NCBI GenBank assembly: GCA_008704415.1
Contig: VXIS01000034.1
Location: 177,285 to 241,284, forward strand
DNA: 64,000 bases
DNA from: Sphaerosporella brunnea
Taxonomy: Eukaryota; Ascomycota; Pezizomycetes; Pezizales; Pyronemataceae
Reading direction: 5' to 3'
The position numbers and the translations under genes are program-made. Each line of letters begins with the position of its first letter. The stretch's first letter is position 1. Below, piece by piece: positions 45,506 through 54,928 of the stretch. A model generated the notes under the pieces. It worked only from the letters and a program-made list of their open reading frames with translations, did not search any database and was not told the DNA's origin.

Positions 45506-46702
45506 AACGGACGTAAATTCAGAGATGATTTGTACGAATTTATGGACACATATGTTAATTTTCCGCCAACCAAGCCCGAAGACCACTGATATAGATTCGT
45601 GATGTGACTGCATGGGGTGTTAATGTGTGACAATTTCACGCTGAAGCTGTGCAGCAAACGCTTTGGCCCAGAAGCACAAAACGCCAGGCCTGTAAACATT
45701 GGACGTGGAGAACGACTGTCGACTGTCGTAGTCTTGTTGGCCTAGACTGAAAGCGTACGATCCTACATAATACAGAGCATGTCGGCTTCTGTCCATTCCC
45801 CAAATGTGAGTGTAGAGCATGCTGAAAAGGATTGAACGGTGCTGAGAAAAAAGACTGTCTATCACCAAATACTCGTACAATTGACCAAAACAGTCACTCA
45901 ATATCATGCCATGAGGGGCTTGTCAATCTGGAAAATTTTCGTCCCAACCACAGGTAACATCGGAAAATTCACCCAGTTCCCGGCATGACGCTTTACGGCG
46001 CTGGTCGAAAAAATGAACCACTTTTTGCTTTAACATTGCCGGTTGTCCACAGCACAAAAGATCTGCCTGGCTAGTCATGACTGCTGACTCGCAATTTATG
46101 ATCTTTTCCTCTCCGTGATGGGGTTTGCAGCTCTTTTCAAGCGATTTATTTGCAATTTGAAGTTAAACATGCTATGCGGGGTACGCAACTTGCATCGCCA
46201 ACGCTGCCAGCGTCCGGGGCCATGTCAAAGATGCAACGCACAACCGCTACAAGCGCGATGTATAATGTAAGATGTACTTGCCTTCCGAGCAGATCTGTCC
46301 AGATTATACTGGATGCCGCCCGGTTGAACAGCCGAGCAGACAAGTTTGCAAACAGGGATTTTGACCAAGAACTTCAACTCCACGTAACGGAGCGTCGTGA
46401 GAAAAGCGGGGCCATTTTTGAGGGATTTTTGGGTCAAGATGTCCACAGCTTCGAAGTGTGCTTCCCTGCATAGCTGGCGGGGTGGATAACACCGGGCTCG
46501 TTTGCGCGATTGATGAACTCCACTCGCAGTTTCCCTGATACTCCGGTAGCACATCGGAAAAGATCGTCCACACTAGATTCCCAACTGAGTAAACGGTTGT
46601 TTGGTGTCATTTGGCGTATGTGGAGCGTAGTCTGCTTCACTGGCCTGCTTGCCTGGCTGTCGCCATGATGTTTTCTGAACCTGAGCGCTAAGCGACTTAG
46701 GG
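45506..46702. other. No firmly supported gene
   Basis: One plus-strand open frame at 46150-46473 has plausible composition (NRDFDQELQLHVTERREKSG) but no splice or motif evidence. Confidence 0.35.
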
Positions 46703-46740
46703 TTCGCTTCCAAAGATCGCGTGGGCACCTGCATAAATAC
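46703..46740 (+). promoter_or_regulatory. Shared promoter module, degenerate copy, with TATA-like box
   Basis: TTCGCTT, 8 nt, CGCGTGGG, then GCATAAATACCACACA. Same spacing as the copies at 49.9, 53.7 and 58.6 kb. The ATAAATACCACACA part also occurs near 62186. Confidence 0.5.
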
Positions 46741-46844
46741 CACACACCCAGCTTCCCTTCCCCTTCTCCTTTCAGATACACTCTCTCCACACTATACCAC
46801 AACTTCAACCTCTGAAAGCCGTCTGGCAACCACAGATCTCATTA

Positions 46845-47322
46845 TTATTTGAAAAAGACGAGTTCATCCTGCAGATTCAGTCTGGCAGACGCCATGCTAA
46901 GTTGGAGGGTGCTCGACAAACACAATACGACGCGCACTTGAAACCGAATTGCGCGAGCACGGCATGAGGCTGACAACTCTGCCCGCCCCTGCAGCCCAGG
47001 TAATAGTCGTTGCTGAGTCCGATTCATGCCGAGGCTAATGTTTTACAGCGCCCTTCACTTTTCGCGTCAGGTGTGCACTTGCCCCACACCTGGTGATTGG
47101 ACGATACGATCCAACTGTGGGCCTGCCATAAAACTGTCGTTCTATCTCAAAACACCGATCGAGGATGTAACATTCCCTTTCACTATCCAGTTTTGCAGTA
47201 ACTATAGCGCTAACACAATACAGTCCACATCATTAATCCTTTCCCACAAATCGACAGGAATCTATGGTCTCAGAGACCCGAAGGCGGTGAAAGCCACCGT
47301 GTTGGCTCAGGTGGGTCAATAA
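46845..47322 (+). pseudogene. Spliced gene remnant downstream of the promoter module
   Basis: A good intron lies at 47000-47048 (GTAATA, GAGGCTAATG, TTACAG, 49 bp). The exon before it has EKDEFILQIQSGRRHAKLEG in one frame. The exon after it has VCTCPTPGDWTIRSNCGPA and runs to a stop at 47322. The frame across the splice is not certain. No family recognised. Confidence 0.3.
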
Positions 47323-47789
47323 GGGGCTTTGGGCAGGTTATCATCCCCCGAAGCCGCGTAAGGCAGATACCCGCGTGTACACGACGCACAGGTCCCATGA
47401 TCCTGGCTCCAGATGTTGGACTACACCCAATCCACACCTGGCGCTTGGGGAGGACCTGGAACATTTCCACACAAGCTCCGTGGTGCGGGGGCTTCAATCA
47501 CCCCACACCCGGAGCTTGGGAGCGGGATCGATCCCTGCAATTCCAACGTCGGATAGGCAGCCCACGTCAGTGGTTAAAAGTAAAAGGTGCGGTGATTAAC
47601 CCTTTTCTGTCCACTTTCTTGGTAACTGACAGCTAACATGAAACAGTGCACAGCATCAAACGTTACCAGCCACGTGCGAAGCTGGTATGTGTATTGTGAG
47701 ACAAGCAAACGATGAAGGTGCCCATGCTGGAACAGCTGGGTGCTGATGGGTGGACGGTTCTTTGATTTCTTGGACGTGGGGAGGGCCGG
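47323..47789. other. No supported gene
   Basis: GGGATCGATCCC near 47523 resembles a tRNA B box but no cloverleaf could be built. Confidence 0.4.
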
Positions 47790-48180
47790 TGTAACCTTTT
47801 CGTGAGATTGGGTGCATTCCCGTAAGCCTAAAACCAAGAACCGAAATATTTTACCTGATGTTGGTTCAACTAGCCGACCGTAAATCCTTCTTGAGCGAAA
47901 TAGAGGATGTCAGTCACGTCGCTCATGACGTACCCCGTGATATCGCGACCCTGTCACCTCGCGACCACCTCGCGAACCCATCCACCACCTTGCGAACCCG
48001 TCACCACCTCGCGTTGCCTCAACAAGACATCAGCAACGGCGCAATTCTAACCTCACAAGCGGGTAGGAGAATAAAAAACAAAGAGGTGTCGAGGTATTGC
48101 TGTTCTCCATCATTTGCAATACCGTTCGAACATACAATACTTTATTCAACCCATCTACCGCCGCCATCGAAGCTTCAGAA

Positions 48181-48362
48181 TGCCGTCTCAGAGCCTCTTC
48201 CAAACCCCCGCTGCCTCCAACCAGAGAGGAAGGGTTGTTGGCTCTAAAAACTACACAGAAGAGGAGATTTGCACACTTTTGGAAACCATCAGAGCCTATT
48301 GTCCCATCGGGGCCGAGCAGACGAGGTTGTTAACAAAGTGTGAGCAAGTCCAGCCCGAATAG
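48181..48362 (+). pseudogene. SANT/Myb-like protein fragment of the transposon
   Basis: ATG at 48181 after a C/T-rich leader. The core SKNYTEEEICTLLETIRAYC followed by PIGAEQ matches the NY..EE...LL..(V/I)....PIG type of SANT/Myb-like domain found in fungal and oomycete element-linked proteins. The usual next part (W..V...Y) is missing; instead the frame runs out of the domain into the transposase remnant and stops after 60 codons. In Harbinger elements the Myb-like protein helps the transposase bind DNA. Confidence 0.6.
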
Positions 48363-48625
48363 TAAGCATTTGGAACGTAGTGAGCCCCTGCGGCCTCTAC
48401 CGGAACTTGCATACCGTCCACAAAACCAAACGCCCCCACGTAGATGAGGATGCCGAGCTGCGATGGTGTCGCTGTTTCGGGCTTTCGGTGCATCGTCGGG
48501 CCAGATAAATTTGTGCCTGAGGCAACTCGCGCAAAGTCTCGCAAAGAATAAAAAGTCCAAATCCGATGTATCGTGAGAGTGGAGGGCGTGGGCTCGGTGT
48601 AGAAAGAGGCCGTGCTACGCGTGAA
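48296..48625 (-). pseudogene. DDE transposase fragment (Harbinger/DDE_Tnp_4 type)
   Basis: Minus strand, two frames. The frame ending at 48296 reads GAFGFVDGMQVPVEAAGAHY then VPNAYYSGWTCSHFVNNLV, matching the family pattern with the catalytic Asp in F.DG and the later NA.Y.GW..SHF. Upstream, another frame holds ELPQAQIYLA, and the neighbouring frame has WPDDAPKARNSDTIAARHP, so at least one frameshift exists. The third acidic residue region is absent. Confidence 0.65.
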
Positions 48626-49311
48626 GCTTCAGCCGCCGCAATTGCGCAAGGTGAGGTTGAAACAACCAATCAACGTTGCGGCTCTATTTTTTGGTTATGG
48701 CTTTTGGTTACGTGGAGGGGGCCCCCCTCCTCAAAATCACGGATTTCGTCTTCTTATCGGGGGGTCATCCAAATCTAAATTTTGTCTAGGAACCCTGTTT
48801 TTTTCCTATGACATGGTTTTAGGCTTACGGGAATGCACCCAATATAAGATCCGCTATTTCACAGATGCAAATAAACTCAGAATCTTCTGTGTATCAGACT
48901 TGATAAATACCAAGAAGATACTCGAAAACAGGTCACTGATCAACTCAGTATTTATTGATAGATAGTCGATACAATCTGGATTGCTCGAAAGGCCGTAAGG
49001 AAAGAAGAGAAGAGAATGAATGTAGGACAAGCTCGCAGCTTTTATAGCTAACGATGCCAAATACATGATGTCATAACAGTCTGGTGGCAAATTCGTAAAC
49101 AAGGAAAGAATGGTCATAAGACCTACAAAGTCTGCCTTGCGAAGACTAGAAGGTTCCAAAATGACGTAGTAGAGAGAGTCAGAGAAAGGCAAGGAAAGGT
49201 AAAGAAACTCGTAGAATACTGACTTCATACCATCGTTACTGTGACGTAGTTTTATATCTTTAGTAAGGAAATGCGTAAGAGAGAAACCATAGTAAGTGTA
49301 ATAATCTTACA

Positions 49312-49882
49312 GCCGGGGAAAAGGTGGGGGGGGGGGGGGTCAGCGTTTGGTCTGAACAACGGTCGTTCAACAGCTGCGTCGAAAAAAAAACAAATTCGGA
49401 CTACATTTCGTCAATTCTAGAGGTTTCTTGATGGTAATTTGTGGCTCGATATTCTAGTGCGGCTCTGCAATCGTTGAGAATACTTTCCTGCATGCTTCTA
49501 GTGATGCACTGCACTGAACTGGTCGCTTGAAATTCTACCTCAGCCAGCTTTCCTTGGAACTAGACCAGGCTCAGTCCGTCCACACTCCGGAATGGATAGT
49601 GGCGAGAACTGCGCCTTGTTAAATGGCCGGAACCTTCCGTTGCAAGCCGCATGGAGAGCGCCACAAAAAGGCAAAAGTTTCGTACCCACAACATGCGATT
49701 AACGGCTTATTTTGATCGCTGGTGGATCTTGCGCCAACTGATGGCGGTCCGCAAGGTGGGGTTGAACAGCAAGTCATCGCTTGATCGACCACTCTTCTGC
49801 TGGTCGCTTACTGCTGCCACGCGTGGCCAGATCAATCATGGTGCCAGGCCCCAAAACTCGAAACATTGTCTGTCGACCAGGG
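49312..49882. other. No supported gene; poly-G tract at about 49327
   Basis: Starts with the right copy of the GCCGG duplication; then G-rich and ordinary intergenic sequence. Confidence 0.45.
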
Positions 49883-49883
49883 T

Positions 49884-49913
49884 TTCGAACTCGCTTCGGA
49901 AGGTCACGTGAGG
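49884..49913 (+). promoter_or_regulatory. Shared promoter module (TCGCTT, 8 nt, CACGTGAGG)
   Basis: TTCGAACTCGCTT then CACGTGAGG with an 8-nt spacer, followed by a C/A-rich pyrimidine stretch. Same layout as at 53718 and 58592. CACGTG is the binding core of bHLH factors; that use here is inference. Confidence 0.6.
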
Positions 49914-50034
49914 CACCAAACAATTCACCCTTTCCCACATTCTCGCTTAAAACACACACTTTTCCCCATCTCACTGCAAAAACAACCCACCAATAGCAAA
50001 GCATTGGTATACGTTTTCCACCTTCACAGCCGAG

Positions 50035-50596
50035 ATCAACAAGACCTTCACACAGCGGGATGTGCCAGACCGACACTGATAATCGCGGCGAAGGTAAATC
50101 TGAGCCTTGTCCTCGGCGTCACAGTTGACGGGACGTGGGCTGCCCACGGAGCGAGCGCCACAAGTGTGCACGTGACAGTAAGAGAGGGCCTTCAGCGCGT
50201 CGATCCACGGCCGCAGGTATGGGGCGGCAACTGCCCCCCATCTGGGTGAGCTGTTCTGGTGTTTGCTGTAAGATAGCCTCGTTCGCTGTCTCAATGACGA
50301 TGAAGCTAACATGGTACAGTCAAACGGCTGGGTATCGCGCACATTCTCGAGATCAGATGACGAGCGAGTTCGCCATGATGGCTGAACCAGGTTTACCACG
50401 CAACCCCTACTCTGCTGCGATTGTTATACCACCACCACTGGGGCAGCGCGCTGGCCCCTACGATTTGCAATCCTTTATCCCCAGCACGACAAGATCCCCG
50501 GGCTTTCAGTCGAAGGGAATATACCCCTTGTGGGATTACAGTCCCACAGCTGGAGCGCGTACCCCGTGGCATGGGCCACCGAGCTCGCACTTCTGA
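50035..50596 (+). CDS. Pro/Gly/Tyr-rich family gene, 3' exons
   Basis: An intron at 50246-50319 (GTGAGC, GAAGCTAAC, GGTACAG, 74 bp) joins VWGGNCPPSG to QTAGYRAHSRDQMTSEFAMM in one open frame ending TAGARTPWHGPPSSHF at 50596. The middle has PLGQRAGPYDLQSFIPSTTR and GIYPLWDYSP. The block around GGGGCGGCAACTGC recurs at 59.1 and 59.58 kb. The first exon border is not known (another donor may lie at GTAAATC, 50095). No family recognised; no signal peptide identified because the start is uncertain. Confidence 0.5.
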
Positions 50597-50740
50597 AAAC
50601 TTCCGCGAACAACGTCCTCGGCGGTGAGGTGAGATTTCCTCTTAGTTCCCTATCATTTTCGCTTTTCGGGTAACCACTGGGCTAACATGACACTGTCTCA
50701 AGAACTCCCACTTTACCACTACCAAGGATGAATGGTCAAT
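50597..50740. other. Spacer before the tandem array
   Basis: Short; contains a GGGCTAACATG stretch but no complete intron was recognised. Confidence 0.3.
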
Positions 50741-52165
50741 GGAGATCCTGTGGGCGATAACATAGACACCGCCGAGGAGGCGGCCAAGCTGAGGCGGCCA
50801 AGGAAGCGCACCACCTGCGCAAAGACTGCCTCTCCACCGTCGCCTACGCTCGCAAGAGTCTGAGCGCGAGAAGGATTGCAGGTTTTCCACCGCCAATATC
50901 CGCAGAGGCTGGTAAACCCCGGCAAGCAAGCTGCCAGGCTGCAGGCAGCTAAGCAGGCGCTGCGCCTGCGCAAGGGCTACCTCTCCACCGTCGCCTATGC
51001 TCGTAAGAGGTCAGCGCGAGAGGTTTTGGAGGTTTTCCACCGCCAAAATCCGCATTGGCTGGTAGACACCGCCGAGGAGGCGGCCAAGCTGCAGGCCGCC
51101 AAGGAGGCGGCCAACCTCCAGGATGCCAAGGAAGCGCACCGCCTGCGCAAAGACTGCCTCTCCACCGTCGCCTACACTCGCAAGGGGCTGAGCGCGAGAA
51201 GGATTGCAGGTTTTCCACCGCCAATATCCGCATAGGCTGGTAGACACCGCCGAGGAGGCGGCCAAGCTGCAGGCCGCCAAGGAGGCGGCCAACCTCGAGG
51301 ACGCCAAGGAAGCGCACCGCGTGCGCAAAGACTGCCTCTCCACCGTCGCGTGTGCTCGTAAGAGATCAGAGCGCGAGAGGTTTTGCAGGTTTTCCACCGC
51401 CAAAATCCGTGTAGGCTGGTAGACACCGCCGAGGAGGCGGCCAAGCTGAGGCGGCCAAGGAAGCGCACCGCCTGCGCAAAGACTGCCTCTCCCCCGTCGC
51501 CTACGCTCGCAAGAGTCTGAGCGCGAGAAGTTTTGCAAGTTTTCCACCGCCAAAATCCGCGTAGGCTGGTAGACACCGCCGAGGAGGCGGCCAAGCTGAG
51601 GCGGCCAAGGAAGCGCACCGCCTGCGCAAAGACTGCCTCTCCACCGTCGCCTACGCTCGCAAGAGTCTGAGCGCGAGAAGGATTGCAGGTTTTCCACCGC
51701 CAATGTCCGCAGACGCTGGTAAACCCCGGCAAGCAAGCTGCCAGGCTGCAGGCAGCTAAGCAGGCGCTGCGCCTGCGCAAGGGCTACCTCCCCACAGTCG
51801 CCTACGCTCAGAAGAGCTCAGAGCGCGAGACTTTTTGGAGGTTTTCCACCGCCAAAATCCGCATTGGCTGGTAGACACCGCCGAGGAGGCGGCCAAGATC
51901 CAGGAGGCCAAGGAAGCGCACCGCCTGCGCAATAACTACCTCTCCACCGTCGCCTACGCTCGCAAGAGTCTGAGCGCGAGAAGGATTGCAGGTTTTCCCC
52001 GCCAATAGCCGCATAGGCTGGTAGACCCGGCAAGCAAGCTGCCAGGCTGCAGGAAGCTAGGCAGGCGCTGCGCCTGCGCAAGGGCTACCTCTCCACCGTC
52101 GCCTGAGCCCGCAAAACCTCAGAGCGCGAGACGTTTTGCACGTTTTTCACCGCCAATATCCGCCT
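50741..52165 (+). repeat. Nine-unit tandem array, 150-bp base unit
   Basis: The anchor TTTTCCACCGCCAA starts near 50883, 51033, 51211, 51391, 51541, 51691, 51842, 51993 and 52143: steps of about 150 with two of about 180. Both lengths are multiples of three; the longer units have an extra GCCGCCAAGGAGGCGGCCAA-type block. One plus frame can be read as a helical repeat (DTAEEAAKLQAAKEAANLQD, then RLRKDCLSTVAYARK), but steps of 178 and 151 break the frame. A minus-strand frame is open for 241 codons and is Arg/Trp-rich. Confidence 0.9.
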
Positions 52166-52347
52166 AGGCCAACCACGACGAACTTTCCAGGAGGCTGCCA
52201 ACCTTCACCATGCTCTTGCCCACCCGGGTATGATGGTAAATTTCCTTTGTCGCAATATTCGCCACGACTAAGCTGATCATGACCCTTATCACAGCATCGA
52301 ATTGCGAAAATGGTTTCGGGAGTCAGGGGCCAGAAGGCGAGCGAGTT
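52166..52347. other. Spacer between tandem array and LTR relic
   Basis: Nothing recognised. Confidence 0.4.
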
Positions 52348-52799
52348 TGTAAGAGTATTGCACTTAGTATGATTTCTCTTAGGTATTTCCATTCTAAAAC
52401 GCTACAAAACAACATTGCGGTAACTATTGCATGATGTCAGTATTATACTAGTTTCTGTGTTACGTCATTTAGAATCTTGTAGCTTTCGCAAGGCAGATTG
52501 TGTAGTTCTTATGACCACCATTTCCTTGTTTTACGGATTTGCCACCAAAGCTATGACTTCATGTTATGATATCATGTATATGGCATCGTTGGATATACAA
52601 GATGCGAGCTTTTCCCGTATTCATTCTGTTTCTCTGCTTTCGATACGGCCTCTCGAGCAGCCCCTATTGTATCGACTATCATCAATAAATGCTGAGTTGA
52701 TCAGTGTTCGACTATCCTCTTGGTATTTATCATGTCTGGTGCACAAAAGGTTCTGAGTCTATGAAACAGAGGAACTTATAAGCTGACGAAAAGGTTAGT
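52348..52799 (+). mobile_element. Decayed solo LTR of the same chromovirus family
   Basis: Starts TGTAAGAGTATTGCACTTAG (TGTAAGATTATTACACTTAC in the good copies) and ends ACTTATAAGCTGACGAAAAG then GTTAG. Shared internal blocks include TTTCGATACGGCC and TGTATCGACTATCATCAATA. No matching 5-bp flanks; many substitutions. Confidence 0.75.
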
Positions 52800-53717
52800 T
52801 AGTCCCTGATGGCTCACGGGGGAGTTAGACAGTTATATAGGGATTGCCCCTGGTCATGGAGGCACCGTCCTTTGAGTTGCTGTGGACGCTTGACTATGAG
52901 AGTGTTCGCTGCGGCGGTTGTTGATTGGAAGCCTTTCCGTGGGTATATTGGGCCCGAACAGAACAATTGCCTATCCGCTGAATTTAACGGTTTGAAATGT
53001 GTTTTCGCGTTCTGTCATTGCCAAAAAGTCCATTGCTGAAGACAGGGAGTCGCCATCCCGTGTTCTCCCTGCGTGATGAATAGGTTGGCTTTTTTTGCTA
53101 TAGAAAATCGAGCTATTCGACCACGATACAGAGATGGGAAGGCCCACATCATTTCCCCTTGGATATTTTCTTGTCATTTACTCCGAAGGAAACTCTGGCC
53201 AGCTTCGTTGGCATCGGGGGCGCTGAAGCCCAGCGTGGGATGTGAACACAGCATAGACAAAGACCTAGGATAATCGCTGTCTGCTGAACATTCAACCACC
53301 AGAGTATAAAACCGCATTTACTTACGTATATGGGGTTTAGCAGATCTCGATGGGCGTAGGCATCTTTGCGAAACATGCAGCAACATGTGAAGGCGTGCGC
53401 CGTGGGGGTTTTTACCATCGACCATGCAAAGATAGACAATGCGCCCCACTATATGTCCCCTGATTCCCCCTCACCGCCACAGCGGCCAGTAGCACAGCGT
53501 TGCAGGCTGGAAAGGCCCACCACGGCTACGGGTTTCGTGGGGTCACATGATCATTGATCATGGGCAAAATTGCTGTGGATCAATACCACTTTGACCGTCT
53601 TCCCTGCTCCACAGTCTTAGCTTTAAAGCGACTGTTCCCAGGGATGTGCAATTCATATATTTGGCCGTATGAAACATAACAACCTTGGGAGCAATCGCCT
53701 AGTGCCGCGCTTGAAAT
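52800..53717. other. No supported gene
   Basis: Short open frames only. Confidence 0.4.
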
Positions 53718-53740
53718 TCGCTTGTGAATTTCACATGAGG
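53718..53740 (+). promoter_or_regulatory. Shared promoter module
   Basis: TCGCTT, 8 nt, CACATGAGG, preceded by GAAAT; then a C/A-rich leader. Confidence 0.6.
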
Positions 53741-54146
53741 CGAGCTAACAACCACCACGCAACCCATTCTTCCGCCCTTTTCACACTTCCAACCCACACA
53801 ACCAAAGCAGCAACTCCTTATCCCCGCCAACCGGTAATCTATCTCAGCTGGCTCCACCGGTCCTTGATAGCGAATTGATTTACGATTGGGGGGCGCGGAA
53901 ATGGACGCGCGCTCAACAACGGGCAGGATCAACTGAAAAGTGCTCCGCAAGCCGCACACCATCCACGGCACCGGTCAGTATCGGCCTTTCTCTCTTTAGC
54001 GGCGGTATTGGTACGGTGCTGCGCCGTTCACCACACGCGCAGGCGGCGTATCGCCGACCTGTTGATCGTTGCCCTCCGGTGTGGGACTGTTAACTGGCAC
54101 GAGAAGGGAGAGAGCGCCGAATCGAACGGTTCAGCACCAACACAGC
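53741..54146 (+). pseudogene. Short family unit between promoter and 3' modules, product unclear
   Basis: The leader is followed by a GC-rich stretch with open frames (YDWGARKWTRAQQRAGSTEK in one; LNNGQDQLKSAPQAAH in another). A possible donor GTCAGT lies at about 53975. This is the shortest complete unit (promoter module to 3' module about 0.5 kb) of the dispersed family. Confidence 0.35.
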
Positions 54147-54225
54147 CACCATGAGTGGGGATGGGAAGTTGGTTTGCCATAATCCTCGGATGTTGCATGC
54201 AGACAATAAATGTAATTACACACAC
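54147..54225 (+). repeat. Dispersed 3' module, copy d
   Basis: TTTGCCATAATCCTCGGATG, TTGCATGCAGACAATAAATG, TAATTACACACA. Contains AATAAA. Confidence 0.65.
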
Positions 54226-54837
54226 ACTCGGTAGGCCTCCTTTATTAGTCCCCATTGTTCGTCTACCTTCACTCAGCATGCTCATGAGAATGATAGCGTT
54301 CCAGGGTGTATATCAAACGTTTTTGGACGACCTAGCTCTGAAGCTAGAACTACCTGGCAGACGCAATCTAAGTTACAGAAAAGCGCCGGCGTCCGGCTCC
54401 GCAGTTGCTCGACGGATACCCACGATGTCCCCAAGTACAACAACGCAGCGGAATCGGTAAGACACAATTGAATGCCTTCCACCATTGCTCCTCAAAAGAT
54501 CATGGCGGACTTGGCGGCCCCAAATAGCAACCGCCGGCCAAGTTACCTCTTATCGTCGTGGCTGCGTGGTCAGTCGCCTGGTCAACCACTCGGCTGAATA
54601 CCGCTGAGGAGCAATCTAGTGCTTCAAATCACCGTGGCTGAACAGGTATTACAGGGGAAAGGGGGGGGGGGGGGTAGTCGCAGCTCGCTTCATCGCGGCC
54701 GCAACTGCTTCTGTTCCAGGGTTTTTCCTGGGCTTCCGAATCGGTGGGGTTTTCTAAGCCGGTGTTAAATGGAATGATACATACCAGGGAAAAAGGGAGC
54801 TACTGGCCTCCATCCTGCTTAGGGCCTTTGTCCAAGA
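54226..54837. other. Possible further family unit; poly-G tract at about 54661
   Basis: A plus-strand frame at 54290-54460 (GVYQTFLDDLALKLELPGRR) is plausible but has no borders. The following 3' module suggests a decayed unit. Confidence 0.3.
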
Positions 54838-54928
54838 CAGGATATGGGTGGACACGGGAAGTGGGTCGAAGTTTGCCATAATCTTTCGAGGTTGCATGCA
54901 GATGATAAAATAAATATGATTACACACA
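54838..54928 (+). repeat. Dispersed 3' module, copy e
   Basis: CAGGATATGGGTGG, TTTGCCATAATCTTTCGAGG, TTGCATGCAGATGATAAAAT, ATGATTACACACA. Confidence 0.65.

Larger units (their letters stand above)
47809..48841. mobile_element. Harbinger-superfamily DNA transposon, 1033 bp, internally deleted
   Basis: 28-bp perfect terminal inverted repeats (47809-47836 and 48814-48841) beginning TGGGTGCATTCCC. The bases AT flank both ends (47807-47808, 48842-48843) and the LTR continues directly outside. Inside are a SANT/Myb-like gene fragment (+) and a DDE transposase fragment (-), the two gene types typical of PIF/Harbinger elements. A 2-bp AT duplication is closer to ISL2EU than to classical PIF (3 bp). 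Confidence 0.85.
47790..49311 (-). mobile_element. Solo LTR of the chromovirus family, split by a DNA transposon
   Basis: LTR ends are TGTAACC (47790) and ATCTTACA (49311), i.e. TGTAA..TTACA on both strands. The flanks are the same five bases, GCCGG, on both sides (47785-47789 and 49312-49316). The LTR itself is 47790-47806 plus 48844-49311; it matches the LTR at 62519-63030 along its length. The internal part of the retrotransposon is gone, which fits LTR-LTR recombination. Confidence 0.9.

Noticed and set aside
47500..47540. tRNA-like B box (GGGATCGATCCC)
   Set aside because: No A box at the right distance and no acceptor stem.
51011..51736. 241-codon minus-strand open frame in the tandem array
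   Set aside because: The product is a low-complexity Arg/Trp/Ser repeat; openness follows from the unit lacking stops in that frame. The plus-strand reading looks more like an ancestral protein repeat.
50741..52165. CRISPR-like array
   Set aside because: Units are about 150 bp, nearly identical throughout, with no short spacers; fungal context.
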